47,385 bases of DNA from Clostridiales bacterium (GCA_012520295.1 JAAYOP010000021.1:1-47385); one strand, 5' to 3'. Numbered from the stretch's first letter, positions 9,063 to 17,739 are shown. The notes: generated by a model not told the origin, from the letters alone. Numbers and translations: made by a program.

Positions 9063-9116
9063 ATTGCAATAATAAAACAGGTTTACGGAGCTGCCAGCTT
9101 ATGATATTATTGCAAT
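9063..9116. repeat. Spaced 11-bp inverted repeat upstream of a GNAT gene
   Basis: ATTGCAATAAT (9063-9073) and ATTATTGCAAT (9106-9116) are perfect inverted copies 32 bases apart, directly before the next coding start at 9147. This could be a pair of protein-binding half-sites. Confidence 0.45.
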
Positions 9117-9146
9117 ACTATGGGAAGAGAATGTTGGGGGATAAAA

Positions 9147-9632
9147 ATGAGTATTATTTTCGCAAATGTAACTCCCGCAATGCTTGATGACTGCGCAAAA
9201 GTCATCAGGGAATCCTTTATTACCGTAGCGAATGATTTCAACCTGACAAGGGAAAACGCGCCCACCAATCCAGCATTTATCGAAGGAGACACCCTCAATA
9301 AAATGTACGAAAAGAACATAAGTATGTTTACGGTTTATAAAAGCGATGTCCAGATAGGTTTTGTGGCCATAGAAAAAGCGGACGACACCCTTTACTATAT
9401 GGAGAAGCTGGCCATACTCCCGGAGTACAGGCACAAAGGCTATGGGATAAAGGTAATGGATTTTGTGATGAGATTTGTGAAAAGCAGAGGCGGAAAAAGA
9501 GTTTCGATTGGAATCATCAATGAAAATACGGTATTGAAAAACTGGTACATAAGCTACGGCTTCCGAGAGACCGGGACAAAAACGTATCCGCACTTGCCCT
9601 TTACCGTATGCTTTATGGAAAAGGAGCTTTAG
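9147..9632 (+). CDS. GNAT family N-acetyltransferase
   Basis: The 161-residue acetyltransferase has the central strand-helix unit YYMEKLAILPEYRHKGYGIK, which contains the acetyl-CoA-binding R/QxxGxG/A-like loop (RHKGYG). NENTVLKNWYISYGF is the characteristic GNAT C-terminal motif. The ATG at 9147 has GGGGG 6 bases upstream. An earlier in-frame ATG at 9120 lacks a site. The two tandem GNAT genes are only about 40% alike by eye and are not a recent duplication. The substrate is unknown. Confidence 0.85.
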   Translation: MSIIFANVTPAMLDDCAKVIRESFITVANDFNLTRENAPTNPAFIEGDTLNKMYEKNISMFTVYKSDVQIGFVAIEKADDTLYYMEKLAILPEYRHKGYGIKVMDFVMRFVKSRGGKRVSIGIINENTVLKNWYISYGFRETGTKTYPHLPFTVCFMEKEL

Positions 9633-9652
9633 TCAAAACAAAAGGAAAAGCT

Positions 9653-9974
9653 ATGAAACGAAAAAAGACAGGCTTCGGGATGATAATATTAATGGTTTTG
9701 GGCACAGAAGCCTTGCTTTTTGCATGTCAGACACAAAAAAAAGCGGAGAAATCGTCTTTCCTGCCTATGAGATGGAAAACCCGCAAAGTATTCCCTATTA
9801 TGATATGATAAAACGGCAAAATTTTCATTGGATGCGGAGGTTCCGGAGCTGGAGAGCATAGGAATACTCTCATATGACAAGGTGTACATCGGGATAGCGT
9901 TCATGCCTGATACGGTCACAAAGAAGCAGGCTGAGGCAATAGCCCGGAGCATCAGCCTGGATGCCATAAACTAA
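9653..9974 (+). pseudogene. Small lipoprotein gene with two frameshifts
   Basis: It begins MKRKKTGFGMIILMVL with a lipoprotein-like LLFACQTQ signal end after an AAAGGAAAAG site. The reading then continues sensibly only by switching frame twice: IVFPAYEMENPQSIPYYDM (about 9755-9808), then KFSLDAEVPELESIGILSY and onward to SISLDAIN at 9974. Joined, it would be a lipoprotein of about 105 residues. The breaks lie near short A-runs, so indel errors or real decay are both possible. The family is not recognised. Confidence 0.6.
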
Positions 9975-9989
9975 AACAATCATAGATAA

Positions 9990-10089
9990 AACAGGTGACG
10001 TTTCAGTGTCTTACATTGATGCCTGCTGAACAATTCGAAAACGCATTTGTTCAGGGGACATTACATTAGACAAGGAAACGTCACCTGTT
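9990..10089 (-). repeat. Dispersed palindromic repeat, copy D, inside a 15-bp inverted repeat
   Basis: AACAGGTGACGTTTC (9990-10004) and GAAACGTCACCTGTT (10075-10089) are perfect inverted arms. Between them, on the minus strand, AATGTCCCCTGAACAAATGCG (10062-10042) matches copies A and B at 19 of 20 positions. CGTTTCAGTGTCTTACATT (9999-10017) resembles the other end of the family. CTGAACAA/TTGTTCAG forms an inner palindrome. The element lies between converging genes. Confidence 0.65.
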
Positions 10090-10099
10090 CTATTTCGTA

Positions 10100-10621
10100 T
10101 CAGTCTGCTATGTAATAACAGTGGTCCAAAATCACATATCCGTTTTCGTCAGGTTCTGTGAAGCGCGGGCAGGCATACCGCTCGAAAAACCAGAATGCCC
10201 CCTCAGAATCCGTAACAGGAGTAATTCCGTTTGCTCGAAATACCTCCATGACAAGATCATCCTTGCCGTATATATCCGGCTCCGGACCGTGAATCCAGCA
10301 CACACCCAGCATGCTGTCGGGCATATCCAAATGCTGATAACCCTCAGGAACTGTTGTGCCTTCCGGGGTAAACATGCCAATCCAGTATTGGAAGGGTTCG
10401 CCGTTTTTATAGCGCATCAGCCCGATATATGCATCCGCATCCTCGAAGAAATCGGCTTTATAACCCGGAGCATTTTCAATTTCTGCAAACAGGTTGTTTT
10501 TAAACCAGTCGCCCCACTTGGCGCTGAATGACCCGTTAACCCTGTCCTCGTCTCCGTATTTTTTTCCGATGAATCGCACTGCAGGCATGCCCTGCCTGTA
10601 GGGTTTAATAATTTCTACCAT
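10100..10621 (-). CDS. GyrI-like / AraC effector-binding domain protein
   Basis: A stand-alone small-molecule-binding domain of 173 residues, like the effector domain of AraC-type regulators. Family-like segments are PAVRFIGKKYGDEDR, DADAYIGLMRY, FQYWIGMFTPEGTTVPEGY, MLGVCWIHG and GAFWFFERYACPRFTEPDE. There is no DNA-binding domain. The ATG at 10621 is chosen because AGGAG lies 8 bases upstream. A GTG at 10630 overlaps the stop of the broken upstream gene. It is cytoplasmic, probably binding or sequestering a ligand. Confidence 0.8.
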   Translation of the reverse strand: MVEIIKPYRQGMPAVRFIGKKYGDEDRVNGSFSAKWGDWFKNNLFAEIENAPGYKADFFEDADAYIGLMRYKNGEPFQYWIGMFTPEGTTVPEGYQHLDMPDSMLGVCWIHGPEPDIYGKDDLVMEVFRANGITPVTDSEGAFWFFERYACPRFTEPDENGYVILDHCYYIAD

Positions 10622-10626
10622 GTCGT

Positions 10627-11070
10627 TCACTCCTGTTTAATAATCCTGTACTTGAGCCTTTCGGAGATAATATAAGTGCCGTCATAACTATCAGGGTCAA
10701 TATCCTCGTTAACATCGTCCCCATCCTTCAGGAATATGGATTTACCGTCTCGATACAGGATATTGGCAAAAAAGATTAAGGATGTTCGTAGCGGAGGGGT
10801 AGGTATAAGTACCATCTTTAGCGTGTTTTCAAAAAACAGCTCTACAGTAAAGTGATTTTCATAATCATGGCATAAGCCCTCTAATCTAACGGAGACCTGC
10901 CGCTGATTATCAATAACATGGGTACCGGAACCAACACATTTACTGCCGGATACATAGCTTATGGTGCTCACACCGTCATGAAAATAGCCAGCATAGTCAA
11001 GGAAAGTCTTTAGGGCTGCTTAATCGGTGATTTCACAGAACCCGCCGGAAATATCCACCTCATAGTCCAT
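10627..11070 (-). pseudogene. Unknown gene with frameshifts and an in-frame stop
   Basis: The 3' part (10627-10971) is open for 114 codons, from a GTG without a good site. Upstream, an ATG at 11070 preceded by AAAAAAGGATGG begins MDYEVDISGG. The protein then continues only after lesions: a shift at a run of four G, FCEITD, a TAA, AALKTFLDYAGYF, and a second shift into HDGVSTISYVSGS. Joined, this gives about 147 residues. It overlaps the start of the GyrI-like gene by four bases, indicating a former operon. The family is not recognised. Confidence 0.55.
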
Positions 11071-11188
11071 AAACCATCCTTTTTTCTCAAAAATATGCTT
11101 ATAAAAGCGAAGCCGAAAGCGGCACCAGGATGACTACAATATACCAATTACAACAATTAAAGGCAAGAACTCTTTTTGTTTATTAAAA

Positions 11189-11199
11189 ATGATTATCAT
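11189..11199. promoter_or_regulatory. Fur/PerR-like palindrome upstream of the chemoreceptor
   Basis: ATGATTATCAT is an 11-bp palindrome matching the centre of the Fur box. It lies about 23 bases before a TTGACA, a position compatible with regulation. It is a single short match, so tentative. Confidence 0.35.
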
Positions 11200-11221
11200 T
11201 CTTGCTAATTTTGCTAAAGCT

Positions 11222-11248
11222 TTGACAAAGTCCATTCGATAATAATAT
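11222..11248 (+). promoter_or_regulatory. Putative promoter of the chemoreceptor gene
   Basis: TTGACA (11222-11227) and TAATAT (11243-11248) with a 15-base spacer. The location supports the downstream ATG at 11276 as the true start. Confidence 0.45.
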
Positions 11249-11275
11249 ATGACCTATAAACAGAGAAAGAGTGAT

Positions 11276-13327
11276 ATGGATATGAAAATGGCCACTAAGA
11301 TAATACTGTTTGCGATTATAATGGTAGTCGCGTCTGTGTCGATAATATCGGCACTGGTTATGATTGAAAACACCGCATACAATGATAAGGTGAGCTATGA
11401 TCGCCTGGCCACAGCAACCATGGATTTGAATAATAAAATCAACCAGTTACGTGAACAGTCGCAGGCTTATGCCGTTTTGATATCTCAAAACCAGAGTTTA
11501 ATTGAAGCTGTTGAAAAAAGTGACAGGAAAGCAATTGAAAAAACTATAAAAGATCTCAATAAATTTGCAAAGTTGGACGAGATCACAATAACAGATGAAA
11601 AGGGTAAGGTTTTATATCGCTATCACGAACCTGAGCAGTTTAACGACATCATCATAGAGGAGCTGACCGTGAAACAGGCGCTGGACGGGGTGACCTCCGC
11701 CACAATAAATAAAAATATCAATGAGGACCTGGCAAGTCAGTCCGGCGCTCCCATTGAGAGCAGGAACGGGAAGCTTATAGGCACTGTAAGCGCGGGATTT
11801 GTTTTTGAAAACGCCTCAATGCTCGATGAGCTCAAAGAGCTCCACAATACGGAGTTGACCATATATTCAGGAAGCAGAAGCATCGGCACCACAATAATGA
11901 ATAGCGGTGTCCGGGGCACGGGAAACACTTTGGACGAAAACATTCAGCAGATCGTTCTGAAGCAGGGACAGACCTATACCGGCAAAGTCAGGATTTTCGA
12001 TGTTACATATATATGCAGATATGAACCCCTTTTAAATTCCGGCGGATATTGTGTAGGAGTTATTTTCTCCGGGCTGCCCGTCTCGGAGGCCAAAGCTGCC
12101 TCTATGAAAACCCTCCTGCATATTATGATTGCTCTGCCGCTGATAATACTGATAAGCGCGGTTTTGCTGCGCGGCTTTGTCCACTCAAAAATCAGGCGCC
12201 CGATGCTCAGACTGACCCAGGCATCAAATTCCCTGGCGGAAGGGCAGCTGGATATTCAGATAGACGAATCTGGAAAAAGGGACGAGGTCTCCATGCTTGA
12301 GCATGCAATGCACGATATGATTTATCGGCTCAAGAGCTATATTTCCGATATAAGCCATGTGCTCAATGCCATGGCGGAAAATGATTTGACCAAGAGCAGC
12401 GCAGTTGACTATTATGGTGACTTCGTTCCGATTAAGGAAGCGCTGTCATCAATCGTTGAATCTCTGAATACCACATTGTCTATTGTCAGGAGATCCGCCC
12501 AGCAGTTCAATGAGAGTGCGTACCAACTGTCCGGTTCGGCCCAGACCCTTGCCCAGGGCGCAACCGAACAGGCCGATGCTATCAGCAGGCTGACCGAGTC
12601 AATCGTAAAAATATCCGATGATGTGGAAAACAACGCAAAAAACGTTCGCCTCACAAAGAAGTTTGTGGAAGAGGCCGCCATGGGCATTGACAGTGGCAAC
12701 GAGCAGATGAAAAAAATGATGACGGCTATGGAAAATATTAAAAAATCCTCTGTAGAAATAAATAAAATAATCAAGACCATAGACGATATTGCTTTCCAGA
12801 CAAATATACTGGCTCTTAATGCGGCAGTTGAATCCGCCAGAGCGGGGGCGGCCGGAAAAGGCTTTGCCGTGGTGGCCGAAGAGGTGCGAAATCTGGCAGC
12901 CAGGTCGGCAGAAGCCGCCAGACAGACAACATTGTTGATAAATAGAGCAATAACAGATGTTGAAGAGGGGTATGACCTTGCGGACAAGACCGCAAAGGTA
13001 TTTGAGGATGTTACAGTGAAGGCAGAGAGCGCCGAGGTATCTGTGTTGGAAATTGACAGGGCATCGGAAACCCAGTCCCTGGAGATACAGCAGATTAAAG
13101 AGAATATAAAGCAGATTTCCGATGTGGTGCAGATGAATACGGCGGCCTCCCAGGAGACGGCGGCTGCCAGCCAGGAGTTGCTCAGCCAGTCTGAGCTGCT
13201 AAATGAGCAGATTGCCAAGTTCAAGCTTTTGGAGGAGGAAATACCGGTCGCGCTGCTGGATGATAACGAAGAAAAATCCGCAGTGGTGCCCCTTGATGAT
13301 GAGGCAATCTCTTCAAAGTATTTTTAA
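11276..13327 (+). CDS. Methyl-accepting chemotaxis protein
   Basis: Membrane chemoreceptor of about 683 residues that passes a ligand signal to CheA/CheW. A first membrane helix (about 6-28) is followed by an extracytoplasmic Cache-like sensor of about 240 residues ([24 protein letters not shown]) and a second helix ([12 protein letters not shown]). A HAMP domain and a long coiled-coil signalling domain follow, with the conserved hairpin tip [20 protein letters not shown] and [14 protein letters not shown]. Glutamine/glutamate-rich heptads offer methylation sites. ATG 11249 is in frame but overlaps the promoter, so ATG 11276 is preferred. No other chemotaxis genes are nearby, so it is an orphan receptor. 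The ligand is unknown. Confidence 0.92.
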   Translation: MDMKMATKIILFAIIMVVASVSIISALVMIENTAYNDKVSYDRLATATMDLNNKINQLREQSQAYAVLISQNQSLIEAVEKSDRKAIEKTIKDLNKFAKLDEITITDEKGKVLYRYHEPEQFNDIIIEELTVKQALDGVTSATINKNINEDLASQSGAPIESRNGKLIGTVSAGFVFENASMLDELKELHNTELTIYSGSRSIGTTIMNSGVRGTGNTLDENIQQIVLKQGQTYTGKVRIFDVTYICRYEPLLNSGGYCVGVIFSGLPVSEAKAASMKTLLHIMIALPLIILISAVLLRGFVHSKIRRPMLRLTQASNSLAEGQLDIQIDESGKRDEVSMLEHAMHDMIYRLKSYISDISHVLNAMAENDLTKSSAVDYYGDFVPIKEALSSIVESLNTTLSIVRRSAQQFNESAYQLSGSAQTLAQGATEQADAISRLTESIVKISDDVENNAKNVRLTKKFVEEAAMGIDSGNEQMKKMMTAMENIKKSSVEINKIIKTIDDIAFQTNILALNAAVESARAGAAGKGFAVVAEEVRNLAARSAEAARQTTLLINRAITDVEEGYDLADKTAKVFEDVTVKAESAEVSVLEIDRASETQSLEIQQIKENIKQISDVVQMNTAASQETAAASQELLSQSELLNEQIAKFKLLEEEIPVALLDDNEEKSAVVPLDDEAISSKYF

Positions 13328-13330
13328 TAT

Positions 13331-13426
13331 AATGTCCACTGAACAAATGCTTGCGTATTCGCAAAAAGAGGAAAATGCTCTTTTTGACGGGCAAAACAAA
13401 CCTGTTTTGCCCGTTTCAGATACATT
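13331..13426 (+). repeat. Dispersed palindromic repeat, copy A
   Basis: It starts AATGTCCACTGAACAAATGC and ends CGTTTCAGATACATT, three bases after the chemoreceptor stop. Two hairpins are visible: GCAAAAAGAG/CTCTTTTTG-like pairing and GGGCAAAACA/TGTTTTGCCC. The ends are imperfect inverted copies (TAATGT..CTGAA). Confidence 0.7.
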
Positions 13427-13491
13427 AATATAGATGCACGAGCCGGTGAAAGCAAATAATCTTTGCCGGTTTGTACTCTGTTTTGATGTCT

Positions 13492-13989
13492 TTATGTAAA
13501 AACCCATCCGTCACCGTATAATCTGGAGGCCGTATCCACGGCCGCCTGCCTGTCCGATGCGGGGGCAGATATGTAGCAGTCGGAATACCCATCTTTATCC
13601 TCTCTGGAAAGATATATAACGATTTTATCAAAAGCCCCTTCTATGTGAATATCCCCCAGCCAAGTGATAGAGTTGCTGGTTCTGGAGTAATAGGCGAGAG
13701 GGCCTGAGAAGTTAGGCTCCTCGTTGAAAGTAATTTTCATCATCTCGGAATATATATCTCTGTTAAGCCCTGTAAAAGATATATCTCCGACAAAAACATT
13801 ATCTTGAAAAAGATATTGCAGATATAAGCCCTTTATTTCAAGTTCAACGTTTTCAGTGAATTCCCCATCGTTGTTTACCCAGCGGATGCCGGCTATGGTC
13901 ATGTTAATTCTTGTGGGAAACGGCATAAAGCAGGTCAGTGTCACAATAATTGATAATACAATAATCAGCAGGATTATTTTTTTCCCCAT
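13492..13989 (-). CDS. Membrane-anchored hypothetical protein
   Basis: The 165-residue protein has one N-terminal membrane helix (IILLIIVLSIIVTLTCFM) followed by the motif FPTRINMTIAGIRW and a soluble, probably extracytoplasmic region rich in beta strands. The ATG at 13989 follows AAAGGAAG. The frame continues 43 codons upstream but without a site. The segment after the helix resembles that of the 90-residue protein at 43669-43941 (FPLPVKINTKYSGV), suggesting a small paralogous family. Function unknown. Confidence 0.65.
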   Translation of the reverse strand: MGKKIILLIIVLSIIVTLTCFMPFPTRINMTIAGIRWVNNDGEFTENVELEIKGLYLQYLFQDNVFVGDISFTGLNRDIYSEMMKITFNEEPNFSGPLAYYSRTSNSITWLGDIHIEGAFDKIVIYLSREDKDGYSDCYISAPASDRQAAVDTASRLYGDGWVFT

Positions 13990-14150
13990 AATATGCTTCC
14001 TTTGCAGTTTAAAGTTTTCATTGGTTAATACAGTTTTCGTCAGCAGGGCAATGTGCCGAAGCAAATTGCCCCAACAATACCACAATATACCACAAAAGCA
14101 CAATAAATCCAACTGCAAAATTATACTATATTCTGTGGGAAATATTGCTT

Positions 14151-14176
14151 ATATATGTTGTAATTGCAACATATAT
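14151..14176. promoter_or_regulatory. 26-bp palindromic operator-like site
   Basis: ATATATGTTG and CAACATATAT are perfect 10-bp inverted arms around TAATTG, about 70 bases before the cupin start. The symmetry suggests a dimeric repressor site controlling the cupin-rubredoxin pair. The cognate regulator is not identified. Confidence 0.5.
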
Positions 14177-14248
14177 GCCGGAGAACTTATGATATATTTT
14201 ATTCAGGGAACAACAGGCATGATTGCCGGAGATTTAAGGGGGATAACC

Positions 14249-14572
14249 ATGGTTGAGCAGGTATTTAAGCTGGCTGGCGGAAATGAAAAGGTAGTTGAAA
14301 AAGTCATTTTTGATGAAAATGTTCACTACCTTCATATGGTGTTTAATAAGGGAGAGGGGCTGCCTGAGCACTTTTCAAATTCAAATGTGTATATGACCGT
14401 TATCAGAGGACGGCTCTCAATTGGGCTGGATAATCAGGAAATCCACGAGTACGAAGGGGGGACCCTTCTGAAGATACCGGTTCAGACCAAAATGAATGTG
14501 GAAAACCTGCATGATGAAACCCTGGAGCTAATCGTTGTGAAAGCGCCGGCTCCAAAGAAAAAGGGGGAATAA
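14249..14572 (+). CDS. Small cupin-domain protein
   Basis: Single-domain cupin of 107 residues. The beta-barrel pattern is seen in [20 protein letters not shown] and [15 protein letters not shown]. The usual metal-binding His pair is reduced to one His in PEHFSN, so metal binding is uncertain. GGGGGATA lies before the ATG at 14249; the longer open frame upstream has no site and crosses the palindrome. One base separates its stop from the rubredoxin ATG, so the two proteins are cotranslated and probably share a redox or sensing role. Enzyme or ligand function is unknown. Confidence 0.75.
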   Translation: MVEQVFKLAGGNEKVVEKVIFDENVHYLHMVFNKGEGLPEHFSNSNVYMTVIRGRLSIGLDNQEIHEYEGGTLLKIPVQTKMNVENLHDETLELIVVKAPAPKKKGE

Positions 14573-14573
14573 T

Positions 14574-14738
14574 ATGAAAAAATATGTTTGCATCCCATGC
14601 GGCTATGTCTACGATCCGGAGGTGGGAGATCCGGACAGCGGCATTTTGCCCGGCACGGCATTCGGGGATTTGCCCGAAAACTGGCAGTGCCCGCTTTGCT
14701 TTGTAGGCAAGGACGACTTTGAACCTTTGGATGAATAA
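14574..14738 (+). CDS. Rubredoxin
   Basis: Small cytoplasmic electron carrier with one Fe(Cys)4 site, 54 residues, the normal length. [10 protein letters not shown] gives Cys6 and Cys9, and [14 protein letters not shown] gives Cys39 and Cys42. The conserved aromatic and GDP residues (VGDPDSGI) are present. The ATG follows one base after the cupin stop and uses the GGGGGAAT at the end of the cupin gene as its binding site. In anaerobes rubredoxins deliver electrons to oxygen- and peroxide-detoxifying enzymes. A hairpin follows directly. Confidence 0.97.
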   Translation: MKKYVCIPCGYVYDPEVGDPDSGILPGTAFGDLPENWQCPLCFVGKDDFEPLDE

Positions 14739-14752
14739 AAGAAGCAACAAAA

Positions 14753-14799
14753 CAGGGGGACGGTTCATATGCTTCTCAAAGCAAACGAACCGTCCCCTG
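14753..14799 (+). terminator. Hairpin after rubredoxin
   Basis: CAGGGGGACGGTTC and GAACCGTCCCCTG form a 13-bp stem (one extra G) with a 20-base loop, followed by ATTCTTG. The GGGGACGGTTC arm resembles a repeat common in Clostridial intergenic regions, so it may be both repeat and terminator. Confidence 0.55.
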
Positions 14800-15011
14800 A
14801 TTCTTGTAAAAGGCTTAGTGTTATGTTAGTATGTGTTATGGGATTTTGTGTCATGTATAATGGGCAGCTTCCCGAAAGGTTTTTGTTACTTATTACAGTA
14901 AGTAGGAGATATGAACATGGGTAAAAATTAGAAAAAACGAGCCCTGTCATGCGGAAGCTTGGCTGCTAATATTATTATCCAAAACCCCTGAATATAGGAG
15001 GAGGCAACCCC

Positions 15012-15764
15012 ATGATTGTTTACTTTTCCGGCACAGGAAACAGCCGCTTTGCGGCAAAGATGATCGCCTCTCATATAGGTGACAAGGTGGTGGATGCGGG
15101 CACTTTTATTAAGCAAAACCGCCGGGCGGAGCTGCGCTCCGAGCGGCCATGGGTGTTTGCAGCGCCCACCTATGCCTGGCAGCTGCCCCGCATATTTGCA
15201 GACTTCATCCGAAGGGGTAGCTTTGATGGCAGCCGGACCGCCTATTTCGTCATGACCTGCGGCAGCGAAATCGGCAATGCAGCTACGAAAATCAAGGAGC
15301 TTTGCTGGGAAAAGGGCTTTGCATATCACGGGGTTCTGCCCGTTGTCATGCCGGAAAACTATATTGCCATGTTCAGAGTCCCGGGACCGGACGAGGCCTT
15401 CGGGATTATTGAGAAAGCCATGCCGCTGCTGCAAAGGGGCATTGAGTGCATAAGGCAGGGAAGGGCCTTTCCGGATGTAAAGGCCGGATTTGCCGACCGG
15501 CTGAGAAGCGCAATAAATCCGCTGTTTTATTCCATGTTCGTTAAAACTAAAAAATTTCATGCCATCGATACCTGTACGGGCTGTGGAAAATGCGTGAGAG
15601 ATTGCCCGATGAACAATATAAGCATCTCTGACAGGAAACCTAGGTGGGGCAGCGCCTGCACCCACTGCATGGCCTGTATTTGCGGCTGCCCGGAGGAAGC
15701 CATCGAATATGGCAAGCGCAGCCGCGGTAAACCGCGCTATCAGTGCAGGGAATATGAGGAGTGA
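15012..15764 (+). CDS. EFR1-type flavodoxin-ferredoxin fusion protein
   Basis: Cytoplasmic electron-transfer protein of 250 residues. Residues 1-160 form a flavodoxin-like domain with the FMN phosphate loop FSGTGNSRFAAK. The C-terminal part holds two [4Fe-4S] motifs, CTGCGKCVRDCP and CTHCMACICGCP. This arrangement is the EFR1 family. Such proteins pass low-potential electrons in anaerobes, but the partners are not defined. TAGGAGGAG precedes the ATG. It is followed by a terminator-like stem, so the gene is monocistronic. Confidence 0.9.
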   Translation: MIVYFSGTGNSRFAAKMIASHIGDKVVDAGTFIKQNRRAELRSERPWVFAAPTYAWQLPRIFADFIRRGSFDGSRTAYFVMTCGSEIGNAATKIKELCWEKGFAYHGVLPVVMPENYIAMFRVPGPDEAFGIIEKAMPLLQRGIECIRQGRAFPDVKAGFADRLRSAINPLFYSMFVKTKKFHAIDTCTGCGKCVRDCPMNNISISDRKPRWGSACTHCMACICGCPEEAIEYGKRSRGKPRYQCREYEE

Positions 15765-15777
15765 AATCTTGAAGATA

Positions 15778-15821
15778 GGTGTCGGCTCTTTGTCTCGTTT
15801 CTGGGATATAGAGCCGGCGCC
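15778..15821 (+). terminator. Terminator-like hairpin after the EFR1 gene
   Basis: GGTGTCGGCTC pairs with GAGCCGGCGCC (two G-U pairs) around a 22-base loop. A short TGCTTTATA tail follows. Confidence 0.5.
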
Positions 15822-16125
15822 TGCTTTATATAGCACCGGAATCAGTAATGGTGGCGGTTTTATATATACTTAATGAAGTGAGGGATTGTAGTAGCAATGT
15901 ACGGGCGCCCGGCTCATTCTCTATAACTCTGAAGCATACCAGTATCTTATTACTGCCGCATTTAATATATTGTAAAAAGCAGTTGAAAATCTGGCTAAGT
16001 CCTATAAAGCCGTGGCTTCTGCGCTGGAAATAATTGAAATTTATGGGATTGTGATGTATTATAGGACTATACGTTTTTTGTGATGTTTTAAGGCGGGAAA
16101 GCTATACAGCGAAGGGGGATATAGT
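15822..16125. other. Intergenic region, no gene recognised
   Basis: About 300 bases with only a 61-codon open frame lacking a binding site. An AAGGGGG at its very end serves the next gene. Confidence 0.45.
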
Positions 16126-17241
16126 GTGGAGAAGATTATTGTTTTCGATGTAGAAACGCCGAATCATAAAAACGATAGGATATGCTCCATCGGACTAACA
16201 GCCGTTGAAAACGGGGAAGTGTCTAATTCGCATTATTATCTGGTTAACCCGGAATGCTTTTTTAATGATCGAAATACACAAATTCATGGCATTACGCAGT
16301 CTGATATTGCGGATGCTCCAACATTTCCCGAAATATGGGACAAGATTGGAGCTTTTTTTCGTGAAAACCTTGTTGCTGCACACAATGCGACATTCGACTT
16401 GTGTGTTCTCCGGAAAGTATTGCAAGGGTATGGTATTAATGAAACCTTAATCTACTATGTTGATACCTTAACAATGGCTAGATCCATTATAAAGGAAGCA
16501 GAAAACTACAGACTTCCGACACTATGTAATAAAATTGGAATCCCATTGAACCAACATAATGCAGCGAGTGATAGTCAAGCTTGTGCAAAACTCCTGTGTT
16601 GGTTATTAAACAATACCGGAGCTGAATTGGAACGCTACATAAAAAGCTTTGACCTCAATACAGTTGTATCTACTGAACAAAAAGATAAAAAAATCAGTGT
16701 AGAAAGTCAGTCACTTTTGACTCTAAGCGGCATTTTGACGGGCATTACCTGCGATAATCTATTAACGGAAGCCGAGGTGGAATACCTCAAAAGATGGATG
16801 GAGAATAACACCAATTTAAAAGGTAATTATCCATATGATAAAATCTTTTCCACCTTAGAATCTGCTCTTTCTGACGGAATACTTGAGCAAACCGAACTAA
16901 ATGCTATGCTGAGGCTTTTTAAACAGGTTACGGATCCTGTCAATGAGTATTCATGTAAATGTGAAAGCTTAGTTATCACCGGAAAAAGCATTTGTTTATC
17001 CGGTGAATTCAATTATGGCAGTAAAGCAAAGGTCGGCGAAAAGCTGATAAGTTATGGAGCCAGCATACACTCGTCTGTAAGAAACAAAACTGACATTCTT
17101 CTTGTAGGCGGACAAGGAAGCTCCGCATGGTCTGCAGGCAAGTATGGCTCAAAAGTGAAAAAGGCACTGGAGCTTCAGGAAAAAGGGTTTAATATTCAGA
17201 TTATGCGTGAAGCGGACTTCTTTTCAGCTCTGGAGGAATGA
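16126..17241 (+). CDS. DEDDh 3'-5' exonuclease with C-terminal BRCT domain
   Basis: DnaQ-like exonuclease of 371 residues. The first 165 residues hold the full DEDDh set: Asp8 and Glu10 (FDVETPN), Asp91 (HNATFDL), and His144 with Asp149 (HNAASDSQA). A middle helical region follows. The last 85 residues read SICLSGEFNYGSKAKVGEKL and KTDILLVGGQGSSAW, a BRCT domain as in DNA ligase, usually binding DNA ends. GTG start with AAGGGGG upstream. Family members act in DNA repair or as proofreading-like nucleases. It stands alone here and is more AT-rich than its neighbours. Confidence 0.88.
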   Translation: MEKIIVFDVETPNHKNDRICSIGLTAVENGEVSNSHYYLVNPECFFNDRNTQIHGITQSDIADAPTFPEIWDKIGAFFRENLVAAHNATFDLCVLRKVLQGYGINETLIYYVDTLTMARSIIKEAENYRLPTLCNKIGIPLNQHNAASDSQACAKLLCWLLNNTGAELERYIKSFDLNTVVSTEQKDKKISVESQSLLTLSGILTGITCDNLLTEAEVEYLKRWMENNTNLKGNYPYDKIFSTLESALSDGILEQTELNAMLRLFKQVTDPVNEYSCKCESLVITGKSICLSGEFNYGSKAKVGEKLISYGASIHSSVRNKTDILLVGGQGSSAWSAGKYGSKVKKALELQEKGFNIQIMREADFFSALEE

Positions 17242-17739
17242 TTATGGAGCAGATTACATTTGCTAATATAACTGCAACTAATTTCAATAAAATATAAAAG
17301 CCATGGAACAGGAGCTTATATACGATGATTTTATCAAGCATTTAAATAATGTTGAGTATTTGGCACTGTAAGTATAAGCATTCATAGCGATGGAGCTACA
17401 GCACAGCTGTCAGCAGATACGCAGTGGGATTACGCGCATAAGATTTAACAGGGAAATATATAAGCAGGAGAAGATAAAAATACTGTTAAGCGGGGTTATG
17501 GGCATGGACAAAAAAAGGTTATATGTCAAAATAAAGCTGGAATATGGCATTTACCACTAAGACAGGGGAAGCTTCTTTACCGTCAGGCACGAAGGCGTCC
17601 CCTGTCTGATGGTAAACAGGGGGGTAATATTGGATATAAAAAGTCCGATAATTATTAATAAGAAGAATTATGTGCATATCCCACTTTAATACAGTGATAT
17701 TTTCCGGTGAGCAACAAAAGCATATCATGAGGTTTTCCA
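17242..17739. other. Intergenic region with gene remnants
   Basis: Several very short frames with protein-like content but early stops occur: about 22 codons from 17302 (MEQELIYDDF), and MDKKRLYVKIKLEYG near 17500-17559 with an AAGG-poor upstream. They look like the debris of deleted genes. The last one runs into the long hairpin at 17551-17615. No intact gene is supported. Confidence 0.4.
17551..17615 (+). terminator. Long 65-base hairpin
   Basis: TTACCA..AGACAGGGGA..CTTC pairs with GAAG..TCCCCTGTCT..TGGTAA. The stem is long and nearly continuous with a 15-base loop. There is no clear U-tract. It may be an mRNA 3' structure or an element of its own. Confidence 0.5.

Noticed and set aside
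12412-13224. 270-codon open frame opposite the chemoreceptor signalling domain
   Set aside because: Ser/Ala-rich shadow of the coiled-coil coding sequence, with no binding site.
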